NCBI RefSeq assembly: GCF_029867415.1
Contig: NC_081181.1
Coordinates: forward strand, 120,667,183-120,731,182
DNA length: 64,000 nucleotides
Source: Vicia villosa
Taxonomy: Eukaryota > Streptophyta > Magnoliopsida > Fabales > Fabaceae
Reading direction: 5' to 3'
Below the pieces are notes generated by a model. It did no database searches. It saw only the letters and a list, made by a program, of their open reading frames with translations, and was not told where the DNA came from. The translations under genes and the position numbers were made by a program. How positions within the stretch are numbered: position 1 is the stretch's first letter; each line of letters begins with the position of its first letter. This document shows positions 1 through 10,516 of this stretch, in pieces.

Positions 1-2865
1 AAAGACATTACAGGTCATTTTCAAAGTCAACAAAAAGACACTTTTTTCAAAAGGACACACAAGGAGCATCAAAAATCATTTTGACATGAGACCAAAGACA
101 TTGGTTAGAGGACTCTTTGAGGTTTCTAAAAAGTGCAAGATCTCCTTCATATGACAAAAATTGAAGGATTTACACCTTGTTGAAGTTGGCTAAATTTTGG
201 GAAAATACATGAAATCAACATTGCTCAAAAATGTATTTTTTCCAAATGGGGCCAAGTTTTCAGCATTCAAACATCATTTCCATGATGATATGGGCCTCCC
301 ACGACCAAGACTAAGCCCACACCTTTTTTTATCCATTTTTGGCATAATTTTGTCTTATTTTAAGATTAAATTAAAAGAAAAATGGATGGATAAATGGTAG
401 CTTAACTTCCAAGCATGACTCACCCAAGGAATCTCTACCTTTCTGCAGAGAATTGAAGAGCAAGGCAGGTGCATTGAAGGCAAGGGGACTTGGTCAAGAA
501 TTCAAAGCTTTTTTAATATTAAAAAATGCAAGATTTCAACAAAGGCAACTAGTTGCATATTAGCTTCAATTCTAAGCACTCAATGCTTATAAATAAGCTA
601 TCATAGTTCAGTAACAGGGAGAGGGCAAGTTCAGAAGCAAAGCTTAGCTCATACACACTTGTAATCACTTGAAAAGTTTCAAAGAAAATTCAAATTCGAA
701 TTTGTAATTTCAGTCCATTTCAATACAAACTAAGCATTCAGACACCTTCCTTGAACATCACTGAAACTATCCCAATCAGTTACAAGCCTTGAAGCTCACT
801 GAATCGAGCTATACAGGTCCAAATTTGTTCAAACTAAAATCAATTCGTATCTGGTTATTCACACATGCTTAACAAGATGTAGACATACTATTAAGTTTGG
901 TTTGAGGTGTAGATCATTTCTGGAAACTTAATTGAAGTTTGAACACGTATAAACGAAACTACCATTTTAGGGTTCATAGCTTCAAAATTAGGGCTTTCCA
1001 AATTAGGCAAAATTAGAGGTTCTAAACAGTACCATTAGATTCGTATGGACAAAACGAGTTGAATGGTACCATCGCGCCAAATTTATTTGCTTGTTTACCC
1101 CTATTCGTTATTTTGCAGAATTAGGGCTCACTTACTATAGCGCTTTTTTACAAAAGCGCTGTTAAAGGCCTTGTCTGAAGGTTGAAGACGAAGACGTGTC
1201 TTCCTCCTATTGGTTCAGCAGCGCGCGTACTTTTTTAAACTTTCCACTAATCCAGTGTTTTGCAGGTGTAACGTATACCACGTGCCTCAATTTCTGGACC
1301 ACCTGATCTTGCTTAACAGCTCATCCAACGCTTCAGAACGCGCGTGCACATCATACTCCCTCAATCAAACCACACAGGATCAGTATCCTTTTATTTTCTA
1401 TTTTATTTTCTATTTTATTTTAATTTCTTTGTTAAATTAATTAAAAATAGTTTTAAAAATCCAAAAAATACACAAAAAGTATTTTTAGACTTCTAAAATA
1501 ATATATTATTTTCTGAAATAAAAATATTTTATTTTTCTTTAAAATTTCAATATTTTGCATAATTAATTAGTATATATTTATATATTTGCTTTTTAATTAT
1601 TCTAACCAATCAAAAAATATAAAAAATTTTGTTCTTTATATAAAATATTGTTTATATATTATAAACTAATTTTGTACATATTTTGAATAATTTTCTTTTT
1701 AAGTTTTAATTATTTGTATAATTATTTACATAATTATGTTTTAATTAACTTAAATCAATTCCAAAAATTCCAAAAAAAATTAGTTTTGTTTAAAATTAAT
1801 TAACAAATATTTTGTATATATTTTAAAATTAATTTCTAGGTTTAAATCTATTTTCATCTTTTTCTTCATTTTAATTTAATTAATCATGCATTAATTATAA
1901 TTAAAACCAATCATAAAAAATCCAAAAAGATGCATTTTTATTTTCCTTGCAATTTAAATTCCTAGATAAATGTATAGGATGTCAAATTCATGTAAATAGG
2001 CTAGTTTACATTTCCTGCACAATCGATGTAATAGCGTAGATTTACTTTCCGCACTTTACATTTCCGCATTTTAATTTCCAGCAAATATAAACTGCGTGTA
2101 TGTCAAAGATAAAATTGAACCGTTAGATCACTAACTTCAAAGATAAAATATCTGAATCCAATCACAATCACACTTGCACCTCTTAAGGTAATCCCTTCTC
2201 ATTCTTTTCAAAATCAAAGTCAAAATTCCACTGTTTTGAGTACAAAATCGAACCTTGCGTTTATATCCGGTGAAAGGATAGATTTTTAAAGGAAATAGGA
2301 TAAAGACCTTACAACTCAGGGTAGACCTCCTAGTTTGCTTGCTCAAATCAAAACAAACAAAATTCTCATACACTGTTGTTTTTCAAAACAAAACTTTCAA
2401 AAAAGACAATACTTTGTATACATCCAAACACGGATTATTACAAAGTTAACGTTCTTTCCAAAACATCTTTCGAAAGATAAACAAGCATTTTGTATACATC
2501 CACACACGGATCATTACAAAATTCAATTTACAAAGGTATTTGAAACCACATATGAGCATTCTAAAGCAATTGAAAAGTGATCGAAAAACAAGTGAGCTAA
2601 GCAAACTTAAGAGCCCATGGATAACCATGGATACAAAGGGTGCTAACACCATCCCTTTGTATAACCTACCCCCTTACCCAGAATTTCTTAAAGGTCTTTT
2701 TTCTGTTTCTTTTATAAACCTTTCCTTAAATGGATAAAATAAAAGGTCGGTGGCGACTCTGTGAATTTTCAAAAAATGCGAAAGCATTAAGCGATAAAAA
2801 AGAGTCAGTTCACGTATCTCTACAGAACAGAGGTATGGCCCAGGATTAAAAAACGGAGGTCCACA
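1..2865 (-). mobile_element. Ogre/Tat-like LTR, partial, runs off the left edge
   Basis: Read on the minus strand, this starts with a TG terminus at 2865 (TGTGGACCTCCG), runs through the block AGAGTCGCCACCGA near 2750 and continues past base 1. The same block and several other stretches, such as the sequence around the phrase reading 'ggttaggggaccctctaaggt' in split form, recur in the solo LTR at 34308-37906, so the two are related families. The right end abuts the RPA-like repeat exactly at ATTCCCATGG. No polypyrimidine tract lies to its right, so this is a 5' LTR or a solo LTR. The middle (about 1390-2100) is very AT-rich. No open reading frame looks real. The lineage name rests on recognising the LTR style, not on coding domains. 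Confidence 0.7.
1139..1160. repeat. LTR palindrome AGCGCTTTT...AAAAGCGCT
   Basis: Two 9-bp arms are separated by a four-base centre. An equivalent palindrome with a different centre lies in the related solo LTR at 36293-36320. It is the Ogre-like counterpart of the palindrome clusters in the other LTR families of this window. Confidence 0.8.
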
Positions 2866-2871
2866 ATTCCC

Positions 2872-3522
2872 ATGGCTCGCCCTACCGATTCTGTGAAGGA
2901 CATCAATGTGTCGAAGGATTTATGGAAGATTGCATTTAGTTGATTTGAAGGTGGTATTTTGTTCCCAAATTCTATTGTTTTTGTCTTACACACTGTGTTC
3001 TGCCTTATTACTAACAAATATTATTTCTGTTTTTTTAAGCATGATATGATTCAAGCGATTGTACCTACTTATTTGGTTTTCAAATTCAAGTCCGAACTAT
3101 CAGCTGGAAGTTCTTATATCATGCAGAATTTCAAAGTTTCGAAAAACGACTTCTCTTTTAAGTCGACGAATCATTCTTACAAATTGGTTTTATGTGGATC
3201 AACTTCTCTTACGAAATCAGACCTTCCTGACATTCCTGCTTGTTACCTTAACCTTCTTGGATTGGATGCCATAGTTGAAGGAAGGTTTCAGTCTAATGTT
3301 TTGGTTGGTAAGTTAATTGTATTCTTTGTGATAGATTTCTGAATTTTATGTAATATTATTTATTCCCTGAACATGTTTTGTTTTTAGATATCCTTGGAGG
3401 TATTATTGAGATTTCTCAATCTCAAATAAATGGTGACAACAACAAGAACAGAGTTGTTTTTACCATTGTTGTTTTTGTATGCATGTAGTGCCGACTCAGG
3501 CTCCACCATTCTTGATGATCAG
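2872..3522 (+). pseudogene. RPA70-like (DUF223/OB-fold) gene fragment, unit A
   Basis: Three exon-like blocks can be read. Block 1 starts at ATG 2872 (MARPTDSVKDI...) and hits a stop after a deletion of about 55 bp relative to unit C. Block 2 is 3040-3307, following a pyrimidine-rich AAG acceptor, and encodes HDMIQAIVPTYLVFKF and onward to EGRFQSNVLV, followed by a GTAAGT donor. Block 3 is 3388-3522, following TTTTTAG, and begins DILGGIIEISQSQING. The order and wording match plant replication-protein-A 70-kDa-like OB-fold proteins, a family often spread by duplication and Helitron capture. The broken first exon and the loss of frame late in block 3 make it a pseudogene. No Helitron termini were identified. 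Confidence 0.6.
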
Positions 3523-3552
3523 GTAGGAACAGCTTTTGTTGCGGCAAACTGT

Positions 3553-3578
3553 AAGGCTTCCTTCTATAAGGAAGCCTT
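3553..3578. repeat. Perfect hairpin AAGGCTTCCTT-CTAT-AAGGAAGCCTT
   Basis: Arms of 11 bp with a four-base loop lie just upstream of the 45-bp minisatellite. The hairpin recurs at the same place in units B, C, D, E and F (for example near 5873, 25629, 38335, 53812 and 56522). It is conserved while neighbouring bases vary. Confidence 0.85.
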
Positions 3579-3666
3579 TTATGTGAGAGGTGCACACATA
3601 TGCTTGAATGGATCATCCTTCTTTTATGTGAGAGGTGCACACATATGCTTGAATGGATCATTTTTC
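3577..3666 (+). repeat. 45-bp minisatellite, 2 copies, unit A
   Basis: Each 45-bp copy starts TTTTATGTGAGAGGTGCACA and encodes a 15-residue repeat read as FYVRGAHICLNGSSF. It lies inside a 92-residue open frame at 3430-3708 that starts in an alternative frame of RPA block 3. That frame begins MVTTTRTELFLPLLFLYACS, a basic then hydrophobic start resembling a signal peptide. The 45-bp period keeps the frame open whatever the copy number. Confidence 0.85.
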
Positions 3667-3708
3667 AAATATATGGTCTTTAAACACGTATCTCTTTCTT
3701 TTAATTAG

Positions 3709-5404
3709 TTGGTATTGGAAGTTACAATAATTGTTTCCCAATAATCCTTCATTGTACATAATATATTTAATTACTTGAATATTATCATCATTACGTTTTT
3801 TTCACTTTAACTTAACATTATACCAAATATATTTATACTATAATTATTAATTACATAATATTAACCATTAAACTTCTCAAACCTACCGTCAGCTCTTCAA
3901 AATTCCAACAAATTAGAACATAAAATAATAATGTTCAAAATTTAATCTCTTTCTTTCTTAATTTTAGTAATTATTATTAGTTATTATTATTAATTATTGA
4001 GCTAATTTATTTATTAAAAAAATAAATTAGCTTTCAATGGTAACCTACACACGGTTTTATTTTTGTATGTATTTGTTTAAACATTAAAATATATCAAATC
4101 ATAACTTATTATTTTTTAAATGGAAAGACATACTTAAAGTAAATTATTTCTTTCTCATTAATTATTATCCAATTTAATTAGTACATATAAACTTTACCGC
4201 GCATCAATAGTAAATTCCATCTTATTAAATAAAATGTAAAAAAATAATATACAATAATTATATCCATATATTTTATTTATTTGCGATACTCTTTTTAAAA
4301 TATATCTAATATATTAACTATAATTACGAATACTTTTAAACTACAATAAAAATGTAAGATGATATGACAAATAGGAACTTATTGATATAAAAATAATAAT
4401 TAAAAAGAATCATAATTAAATGTTATTTTATGAATTTATTTAAAAACTATCTTGACGGGTACTGTCATACAATCTATTATCTATTATAATATATAAAAAC
4501 TAAAGTACCTGAAAATTGATAATGCCGTATTAGATTTTTTATTTTATTGAATATTGTTATAATTATAGGAATGAAATAATTATTGTTATAAATAAAGTTG
4601 TTCCAATGTTCAAATAAATAGGAATATATTTTATGTATTTAATACAAAAATTTACACCTTTTAAATTGATTCAAAAATCATTCACCATTATAATAAAATT
4701 AAATAATATTTATTGATTATTATTATTATTATTAATGTATATCATCAAAACAATTCTTAGGAGTTAAAAATGAAATAAATTTCATTTACGTGTTTTTTAT
4801 CATCCAAAAGTTATATAAGTGGATTTATATATCTTTTTTAAAATTATGTTTAAAATATGTCAATAATTCACGAAGTTAAAGGCTAATGGCACAGACATAC
4901 ACGGGTAAATGACTATTTAATTATCATAGCTATTAAAACTCATGTTTTTAACTTTTCAACATAAAATCAATTTTTCATTGCTCAATGCAATTAATCTTTT
5001 ATTAATATATAAAAGTAATAGTACTTGGAAATTCCAGTAAAAGCCTTCTGATAAATGAACTGAAACTCAGACTCTAATTTTTTGTTGATTATTTATTTTT
5101 CCTAATTCATTATTTTTTGGCTTCAAATTCAAATCTACACGTTAAATGGTTAAAACTTAAAATTTATTTCATCATTGAATGGATACGCTTTCTACGCGTT
5201 TGAAAAAATCAATTCCTCCACTACCCAAGAAATAAATTACTTGTGCCCTTTCAATTTTCTATATATCACAACCAATAATGGCACACCAGTATTTACTTTC
5301 TCTTTTACAGGTTTGAAGTTTCTTCTCCATTTCTGTTTTCTATTAATTTGTACGATTTGATATTTTCCAAGTGAAATCTGTTTTCTTCTTGCAGCTATTT
5401 AAGC
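3709..5404. other. AT-rich spacer of unit A
   Basis: No gene is visible. The sequence is very AT-rich and holds a 13-bp-arm inverted repeat at 4000-4032 (AGCTAATTTATTT and its complement), repeated in the other units. The right end contains a pyrimidine-rich stretch ending TTCTTGCAG before the next unit start, which could be a relic 3' splice site. Confidence 0.7.
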
Positions 5405-5410
5405 ATTCCC

Positions 5411-5842
5411 ATGGCTCGCCCTACTGATTCTGTGAAGGACATCAATATGTCGAAGGATTTATGGAAGATTGCATTTAGTTGATTCGAAGGTGGTATTTTG
5501 TTCCCAAATTCTATTGTTTTTGTCTTACACACTGTGTTCTGCCTTATTACTAACAAATATTATTTCTGTTTTTTTAAGCATGATATGATTCAAGCGATTG
5601 TACCTACTTATTTGGTTTTCAATGTTTTGGTTTGTAAGTTAATTGTATTCTCTGTGATAGATTTCTGAATTTTATGTAATATTATTTATTCCCTGAACAT
5701 GTTTTATATATCCTTGGAAGTATTATTGAGATTTCTCAATCTTAAATAAATGGTTACAACAACAAGAACAGAGTTGTTTTTACCAATGTTGTTTTTGTAT
5801 GCATCTACTGCCGACTCAGGCTCCACCATTCTTGATGATCAG
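5411..5842 (+). pseudogene. RPA70-like fragment, unit B, block 2 mostly deleted
   Basis: ATG 5411 opens MARPTDSVKDINMSKDLWKI and then stops, as in unit A. Block 2 keeps HDMIQAIVPTYLVF and is then joined directly to the last codons, so the OB-fold core is gone. The TTTTTAG acceptor before block 3 is also damaged (GTTTTATATATCC). This copy cannot encode the parental protein. Confidence 0.6.
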
Positions 5843-5896
5843 GTAGGAAGAGCTTTTGTTGCGACAAACTGTAAGGCTTCCTTCTATAAGGAAGCC

Positions 5897-5986
5897 TTTT
5901 ATGTGAGAGGTGCACACATATGCTTGAATGGATCATCCTTCTTTTATGTGAGAGGTGCACACATATGCTTGAATGGATCATTTTTC
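5897..5986 (+). repeat. 45-bp minisatellite, 2 copies, unit B
   Basis: Same 15-residue repeat as unit A, in a 92-residue open frame at 5750-6028 beginning MVTTTRTELFLPMLFLYAST. The frame is intact although the RPA frame beside it is destroyed. Confidence 0.85.
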
Positions 5987-6028
5987 AAATATATGGTCTT
6001 TAAACACGTATCTCTTTCTTTTAATTAG

Positions 6029-7597
6029 TTGGTATTGGAAGTTACAATAATTGTTTCCCAATAATCCTTCATTATACATAATATATTTAATTACTTGAAT
6101 ATTATCATCATTACGTTAAAATAATAATGTTCAAAATTTAATCTCTTTCTTTCTTAATTTTAGTAATTATTATTAGTTATTATTATTAATTATTGAGCTA
6201 ATTTATTTATTAAAAAAATAAATTAGCTTTCAATGGTAACCTACACACGGTTTTATTTTTGTATGTATTTGTTTAAACATTAAAATATATCAAATCATAA
6301 CTTATTATTTTTTAAATGGAAAGACATACTTAAAGTAGATTATTTCTTTCTCATTAATTATTATCCAATTTAATTAGTACATATAAACTTTACCGCGCAT
6401 CAATAGTAAATTCCATCTTATTAAATAAAATGTAAAAAAATAATATAAAATAATTATATCCATATATTTTATTTATTTGTGATACTCTTTTAAAATATAT
6501 CTAATATATTAACTATAATTACGAATACTTTTAAACTACAATAAAAATGTAAGATGATATGACAAATATGAACTTATTGATATAAAAATAATAATTAAAA
6601 AGAATCATAATTAAAAGTGATTTTATGAATTTAATTAAAAAGTATCCTGACGGGTACTGTCATACAATCTATTATCTATTATAATATATTAAAACTAAAG
6701 TACCTGAAAATTGATAATGCCCTGTTAGATTTTTTATTTTATTGAATATTGTTATAATTATAGGAATGAAATAATTATTGTTATAAATATAGTTGTTCCA
6801 ATGTTCAAATAAATAGGAATATATTTTATGTATTTAATACAAAAAATTACACCTTTTAAATTGATTACAAAATCAATCACCATTATTATAAAATTAAATA
6901 ATATTTATTGATTATTATTATTATTAATGTATATCATCAAAACAATTCTTAGGAGTTAAAAATGAAATAAATTTCATTTACGTGTTTTTTATTATCCTAA
7001 AGTTATATAAGTGGATTTATATATATTTTTTAAAATTATGTTTAAAATATGTCAATAATTCATGAAGTTAAAGGCTAATGGCACAGACATACACGGGTAA
7101 AAGACTATTTAATTATCATAGCTATTAAAACTCATGTTTTTAATTTTTCAACATAAAATCAATTTTTCGTTGCTCAATGCAATTAATCTATTATTAATAT
7201 ATAAAAGTAATAGTACTTGGAAATTCCAGTAAAAGCCTTCTGATAAATGAACTGAAACTCAGACTCTAATTTTTTGTTGATTATTTATTTTTCCTAATTC
7301 ATTATTTTTTTGCTTCAAATTCAAATCTACACGTTAAATGGTTAAAACCTAAAATTTATTTCATCATTGAATGGATACGTTTTCTACGCGTTTGGAAAAA
7401 TCAATTCCTCCACTACCCCAAAAAATAAATTACTTGTGCCCTTTCAAATTTCTATATATCACAACCAACAATGGCACACCAGTATTCACTTTCTCTTTTA
7501 CAGGTTTGAAGTTTCTTCTCCATTTTTGTTTTCTATTAATTTGTACGATTTGGTATTTTCCAAGAGAAATCTGTTTTCTTCTTGCAGCTATTTAAGC
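6029..7597. other. AT-rich spacer of unit B
   Basis: No gene seen. It contains the same foldback of 13-bp arms (near 6197-6229) and the same splice-acceptor-like end as unit A. A short open frame at 7367-7726 only bridges into unit C block 1. Confidence 0.7.
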
Positions 7598-8189
7598 ATT
7601 CCCATGGCTCGCCCTACTGATTCTGTGAAGGACATCAATGAGTCGAAGGATTTGTGGAAGATTGCCGTTAGTTGTAAGCATATATGGTCTGTAACAAGTT
7701 CTTCCAACAAAGAACGTTTTAGTTGATTCGAAGGTGGTATTTTGTTCCCGAATTCTATTGTTTTTGTCTTACACGCTGTGTTCTGCCTTATTACTAACAA
7801 ATATTATTTCTGTTTTTTTAAGCATGATATGATTCAAGCGATTGTACCTAATTTGGTTTTCAAATTCAAGTCCGAACTATCAGCTGGAAGTTCTTATATC
7901 ATGCAGAATTTCAAAGTTTCGAAAAACGATTTCTCTTTTAAGTCGACGAATCAATCTTACAAATTGGTTTTATGTGGATCAACTTCTGTTAAGAAATCAG
8001 ACCTTCCTGACATTCCTGCTTATTACCTTAACCTTCTTGGATTGGATGCCGTAGTTGAAGGAAGGTTTCAGTCTAATGTTTAGGTTGGTAAGTTAATTGT
8101 ATTCTTTGTGATAGATTTCTGAATTTTATGTAATATTATTTATTCCCTGAACATGTTTTGTTTTTTAGATATCCTTGGAGGTATTATTG
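7598..8189 (+). repeat. Tandem array unit C, left part
   Basis: Third unit, cut at 8189 by element 1 and continued at 25485. The five bases TATTG flank the insertion on both sides (8185-8189 and 25480-25484). Confidence 0.85.
7604..8189 (+). pseudogene. RPA70-like fragment, unit C, left part
   Basis: This copy has the longest first block: ATG 7604 gives MARPTDSVKDINESKDLWKI, then a segment read as KHIWSVTSSSNKERF, and a TGA stop. Block 2 runs from about 7823 to 8084 and ends in a TAG where other units have a TTG codon. Block 3 begins at 8169 and is split after about seven codons by element 1, continuing at 25485-25598. The KHIWSV segment supports the RPA70-like assignment because that family has an aromatic-rich first strand here. 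Confidence 0.6.
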
Positions 8190-10481
8190 TGTAACACCCC
8201 ATACATAACTGACTAGTATATTATGCATGAAACGTTAAAATTGATATTGAGTACATACAAAAGCTATAGATATAGAAAGATCCATATAAAATACAACATG
8301 AAATTCTAATAAGAATTACAAAACATGTGTCTTCAATGGATCTGCACGGCGGAAAATGAGATCTGACGAGGTCTTCGAGTCGACACCACTTCAAGCCATC
8401 AATCCGAACCTGCTATCTGCTAAAAGCTACTAAACTGCACCTGAAAAAAATATAAGTTGATTGGGGTGAGATTACTAAATCTCAGTGAGTCCTCCTATCC
8501 TATGGGTCCACTCGGATCTACAGGGTACATGCATCAAAACCGAATCCACCATTGATTCGGGGTTATCCTCACATCCGGTACAAGTACGGAGAAAACAAGG
8601 AATCGTCCACCATAGGACTCATCATATCACAGGTATGTCACAAACAAGTATGCAAAACCCGTATCCATATACGGGGAATCAAGAAGTGTAATAAACCTCG
8701 GCTAGATTATGGAACGAACGCACCCTCGATGAGTCCACCCATGCCTAGTGTCAAGGGACTTGTACAAGCTCACTGCAAGATGGTTAAACGGGTTCGCACA
8801 ATCCTAAGTGGCTGCGAGATGACATTAGCCTAAATGGCGTCATTGTCCCATTAACCTTCTTTACGCAAGTGGGTTACGCCGAGTACAAACCGCCACCTTG
8901 ACGCATGGTCCCACCGGGCGAAAGCCTAGTATTAGTCTACATGACTTTACTAGAGGTGAGTTACAATCATTATGTAATAGCCTACATGGCCACATAACCC
9001 CACCATACCGAGCACGCAAGTGTGTCAACGTCAATGAGTATAAGCCCCTCACGGCACTCACGAGCACACTACAACGGTAGCTCAGGTGCGCGACCTCTGA
9101 TCATAGCATCGGACTATTCCACGGACCACATGATCCAGGATAATACCTTACATCATAGTAAGAGGTATATCCCAACCTAGCCCCCGGCCACTTCGATTCA
9201 AGCATACGTACACGCATCAAGTGTAATATCATAATACAAACCAATCCGAATGTTTAACCAAAACATTGGACATTAATATAGATCCATACTTATCTCATCA
9301 AGGTATTCAAAATCAATCACAATTGGATAGACAAGGATTTATGGAATAAACTTATCCAACATTATGTATAATATTCCACATAAACAAAATGAATGGAATT
9401 ATCGGTAATGTATGTCATAAAACACCACACTGCAGACGTACATATGCATAATTCACAATTTCCGAATAATCAAATGGAAATACAAAACTTTAATGATTAA
9501 CGGTGTCACATACCATCAACAGGTACACATAATCGAATAGGGAGGAGTCCGGTTACGAATAAAAACCAGAACTGCACTCAAGGGGTAAGAAAACAGAATT
9601 CTGCAATCAGCATCTTCCGCTTAGCGGCTCCTGTCCGCTTAGCGGATTCGCGATACTTTATTTTTCCACAAACAGCATCTTCCGCTTAGCGGCCTCACGT
9701 CCGCTTAGCGGATTCGCGATTTTCTGGAAAAATGTTCAGCATCCGCTAAGCGGCCCTAGCCCGCTTAGCGGACCATAGCAGAACCAGAAAAATGCAGAAC
9801 GCACCAGTTCCACTATGGGTACTTTAACCCTTCTATCTCACCTGCATGTACGGAAGAACAACAAGTACAACATATTTGCAACATAAATATGGAGTATAAA
9901 TCATCAAAGGCACATTAGCATCCATGATCATGGATTATCACAAAAAAATCCCTAAACCCCAACATGCAAATTACCACAAATTCCCCCAAGCCTCTAACTA
10001 AGGACTCACCATGGATTTAATGGGGGTTATGAGAATACTCTTGCTGCCATTGAACTCTCTCTTTGACCAACACTTCACCTCTAATATGATCAAACCCGTA
10101 ACCACTCTTGTACTCACTTTCAGCATCAATCATCAATCTTCAAATGTGTTTATCTCCACCAATAAACAAGCTGATTTAGTGGAGGCTGCCATTGGAATAC
10201 GAAAATGAAACTTGAATGGAGATGCACAGCTTCTTCTACTTCTCTTTCCACTTCTCTCTTCACAAATTCTGAGTTTGGAATAATGTGTCTCTAACTAAGC
10301 AATCATGTGCCATGCAATATAAGGTTAAGGTCCATAATACCCTCTAACTAAGTCATATTTACACCACTGCCACTTAGTTAGTTTCTAACCAATTCCTTTT
10401 GGTTCTAACTAATCCACTCACCATCTTAGTCACTTATAATGTATATAAATAATCATGCTTACACAAATATGGGGTATTACA
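8190..10481 (-). repeat. Element 1 3' LTR
   Basis: 2292 bp, from TGTAACACCCC to GGGGTATTACA on the plus strand. It carries the conserved hairpin TGAGATTACTAAATCTCA at 8467-8484 and six palindromes at 9617-9771. Short open frames inside it (for example 8485-8691 and 8552-8833) recur in the other LTR copy and are not considered genes. Confidence 0.9.
9617..9771. repeat. Six copies of CCGCTTAGCGG / CCGCTAAGCGG
   Basis: Copies start at 9617, 9635, 9682, 9701, 9743 and 9761. Each has 5-bp arms around a single centre base. They come in three pairs separated by about 35-45 bases. The same six lie in the other LTR at 24615-24769. Confidence 0.95.
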
Positions 10482-10516
10482 TTCTCCCCCCTTAATTAGA
10501 ATTCGTCCTCGAATTC
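10482..10516 (-). promoter_or_regulatory. Element 1 polypurine tract and adjacent palindrome
   Basis: The pyrimidine run TTCTCCCCCCTTAA directly follows the LTR and is the complement of a polypurine tract for plus-strand priming. GAATTCGTCCTCGAATTC at 10499-10516 is a 7-bp-arm palindrome shared with elements 2, 3, 4 and 6. Confidence 0.85.

Larger units (their letters stand above)
2866..5404 (+). repeat. Tandem array unit A (RPA-like fragment plus AT-rich spacer)
   Basis: First visible unit of a head-to-tail array. The unit begins with ATTCCCATGGCTCGCC, and the same start recurs at 5405, 7598, 53081 and 55792. Unit lengths are 2539 bp (A), 2193 bp (B) and 2711 bp (E), with length differences caused by internal deletions. 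The Ogre-like LTR interrupts the array just before this unit, so the array probably continues to the left. Confidence 0.85.
5405..7597 (+). repeat. Tandem array unit B
   Basis: Second unit, shortened to 2193 bp. Relative to A it has lost most of RPA block 2 (about 220 bp) and about 190 bp of the AT-rich spacer after 6115. Otherwise it aligns with A along its length. Confidence 0.85.

Noticed and set aside
3422..3661. Minus-strand ORFs with MIHSSICVHLSHKRR repeats (also 25572-25775 and 53681-54016)
   Set aside because: Antisense shadows of the 45-bp minisatellite, which is open on both strands because the period is a multiple of three.
5175..5360. ORFs preceding unit starts (also 7367-7726 and 52821-53078)
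   Set aside because: AT-rich spacer frames of low complexity that do not stay open between units in the same frame; perhaps a relic 5' region.
8485..9080. Short ORFs in element 1 LTRs (also 14348-14943)
   Set aside because: Below 95 codons, duplicated only because LTRs are duplicated, and overlapping in several frames.
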